The translations under genes and the position numbers were made by a program. DNA of 64,000 bases from CAWKAV01 sp963847735. Lineage in GTDB: Bacteria; Desulfobacterota; Desulfuromonadia; Desulfuromonadales; BM103. Below are positions 63,208 through 64,000 of the stretch, piece by piece; position 1 is the first letter of the stretch; every line of letters starts with the position of its first letter. Location: assembly GCA_963847735.1 (NCBI GenBank), contig CAWKAV010000002.1, positions 1 through 64,000 on the forward strand. The letters run 5' to 3'. The notes below the pieces were generated by a model. That model did not search any database. It was given only the letters and a program-made list of their open reading frames with translations, and was not told the DNA's origin.

Positions 63208-64000
63208 ATGAACAAACGTAAGATATGCGTGGTGGTAAACAGCCGCGCTAATTATGGCAGAATTAAGTCTGTTTTGCGGGCGGTTCAAAATCACCCGGAT
63301 CTTGAATTGAAATTAATTGCCGGTGCATCAGCGTTGCTGTGGCGCTTTGGCAACGTTGCTGAACAGATCAAAAAAGATGGTTTTGCAATTGACGCCGTGG
63401 TTTATTCCATTGTTGAGGGCGAGAACCCTACGACCATGGCCAAATCCACCGGCATGGGAATAATGGAATTGGCTACACAGTTTGAAAACATAAAACCAGA
63501 TATAGTCATCACCGTGGCCGACCGGTTTGAAACCATGGCCACCGCCATTGCCGCCAGCTATATGAACATCCTCCTGGCCCACACCCAGGGCGGTGAGGTA
63601 ACGGGCTCCATTGATGAGAGTGTACGTCATGCCATCACCAAACTGGCACATATTCATTTTCCGGCCACAGCCAAATCCAGGGACAATGTTATTCGGATGG
63701 GAGAAGATCCGGAAAAGGTGTTTCTTACCGGCTGTCCGGCCATCGATATTGTGGCCGAACTGGATTTAACACCTCCCGATGATCTTCTGCAGCAATACGA
63801 AGGGGTCGGGCCGGACCTTGATATCCACAAACCCTATCTGGTTGTTCTGCAGCATCCGGTGACCACAGAATTTGGCAGCGGCATGGCTCAGATCAATGAA
63901 ACCCTGCAGGCGATTAAAGCAATAGGCATGCAGACAATCTGGCTGTGGCCCAATGTCGATGCCGGCTCCGATGAAATATCCAAAGGTTTGCGCATATTTC
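63208..64000 (+). CDS. neuC: UDP-GlcNAc 2-epimerase (hydrolysing), NeuC-like, runs off the window
   Basis: The first 264 residues, MNKRKICVVVNSRANYGRIKSVLRAVQNHPDLELKLIAGASALLWRFG, show the NeuC/WecB fold: IKPDIVITVADRFETMATAIAASYMNILLAHTQGGEVTGSIDESVRHAITKLAHIHFPAT and LTGCPAIDIV, with the catalytic Asp/Glu region DRFE and GGEVTGSIDE. The hydrolysing enzymes of this type yield ManNAc (or a 6-deoxy-diNAc analogue) for NeuB. GGTGGGAGTGATTC precedes ATG 63208. The C-terminal third lies beyond base 64000. Confidence 0.9.
   Translation, partial: MNKRKICVVVNSRANYGRIKSVLRAVQNHPDLELKLIAGASALLWRFGNVAEQIKKDGFAIDAVVYSIVEGENPTTMAKSTGMGIMELATQFENIKPDIVITVADRFETMATAIAASYMNILLAHTQGGEVTGSIDESVRHAITKLAHIHFPATAKSRDNVIRMGEDPEKVFLTGCPAIDIVAELDLTPPDDLLQQYEGVGPDLDIHKPYLVVLQHPVTTEFGSGMAQINETLQAIKAIGMQTIWLWPNVDAGSDEISKGLRIF

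Overview
The window looks like a chromosomal stretch of a Desulfuromonadales/Geobacter-like member of the Desulfuromonadota. This is an inference from gene content: a selenopeptide with a radical SAM maturase, a GEMM-I riboswitch, a cytochrome c lipoprotein, a DsrE-type periplasmic protein and a PyrR-attenuated pyrimidine operon. No rRNA gene, intact tRNA gene or CRISPR array is visible.

Region 1 (1-5.7 kb) is a defence-type island: a NERD/zinc-ribbon protein, a sulfur-binding-domain HNH endonuclease, and a translationally coupled Nudix plus PLD-helicase-DUF3427 pair. All are interrupted by small frameshifts. The island ends at the 3' part of a tRNA-Arg gene, a typical attachment scar.

Region 2 (5.7-25 kb) is a flexible region of small accessory genes on both strands. 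They include a RAYT transposase, UPF0158, a SEC-C protein, HepT/MntA and HigBA toxin-antitoxin pairs, flavodoxin, an M50 protease, an aldo/keto reductase-like protein, a FAD oxidoreductase, an HD protein and a thioesterase. Almost every intergenic gap holds members of a GGGGACACTCAA...GAGTGTCCCC palindromic repeat family or of other repeat families; I see none of the main family beyond 24.8 kb. Inside this region lies the most interesting locus: a 113-residue peptide gene (17573-17914) with an in-frame TGA at codon 36, a SECIS-like hairpin just downstream, an intrinsic terminator, and a SPASM radical SAM enzyme. This matches the selenobiotic (SbtA/SbtM) type of RiPP. A GEMM-I riboswitch with an overlapping terminator precedes a periplasmic DsrE-family gene.

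Region 3 (25-46.3 kb) is core chromosome with intact genes: RRM/YkgJ, ABC-F, YaeQ, cytochrome c, HrpB, an old yellow enzyme, Csp, an exonuclease, then promoter - PyrR attenuator - pyrR-pyrB-pyrC-carB-carA-carB and greA. The operon carries two different carB genes around carA, and the second has an in-frame TAG near its end.

Region 4 (46.8-64 kb) has a redox-disulfide protein and recG, both frameshifted, then a plus-strand surface-polysaccharide cluster: NeuB-like synthase, SDR, aldehyde dehydrogenase, CMP-sugar synthetase, transketolase, three paralogous surface carbohydrate proteins, two sulfotransferases, a second NeuB and NeuC. It probably makes and sulfates an acidic nonulosonate-type glycan. 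Frameshifts crowd 1-5.5 kb and 46.8-59.3 kb and are mostly one-base insertions, so many of the pseudogenes here may be consensus errors and not real decay.
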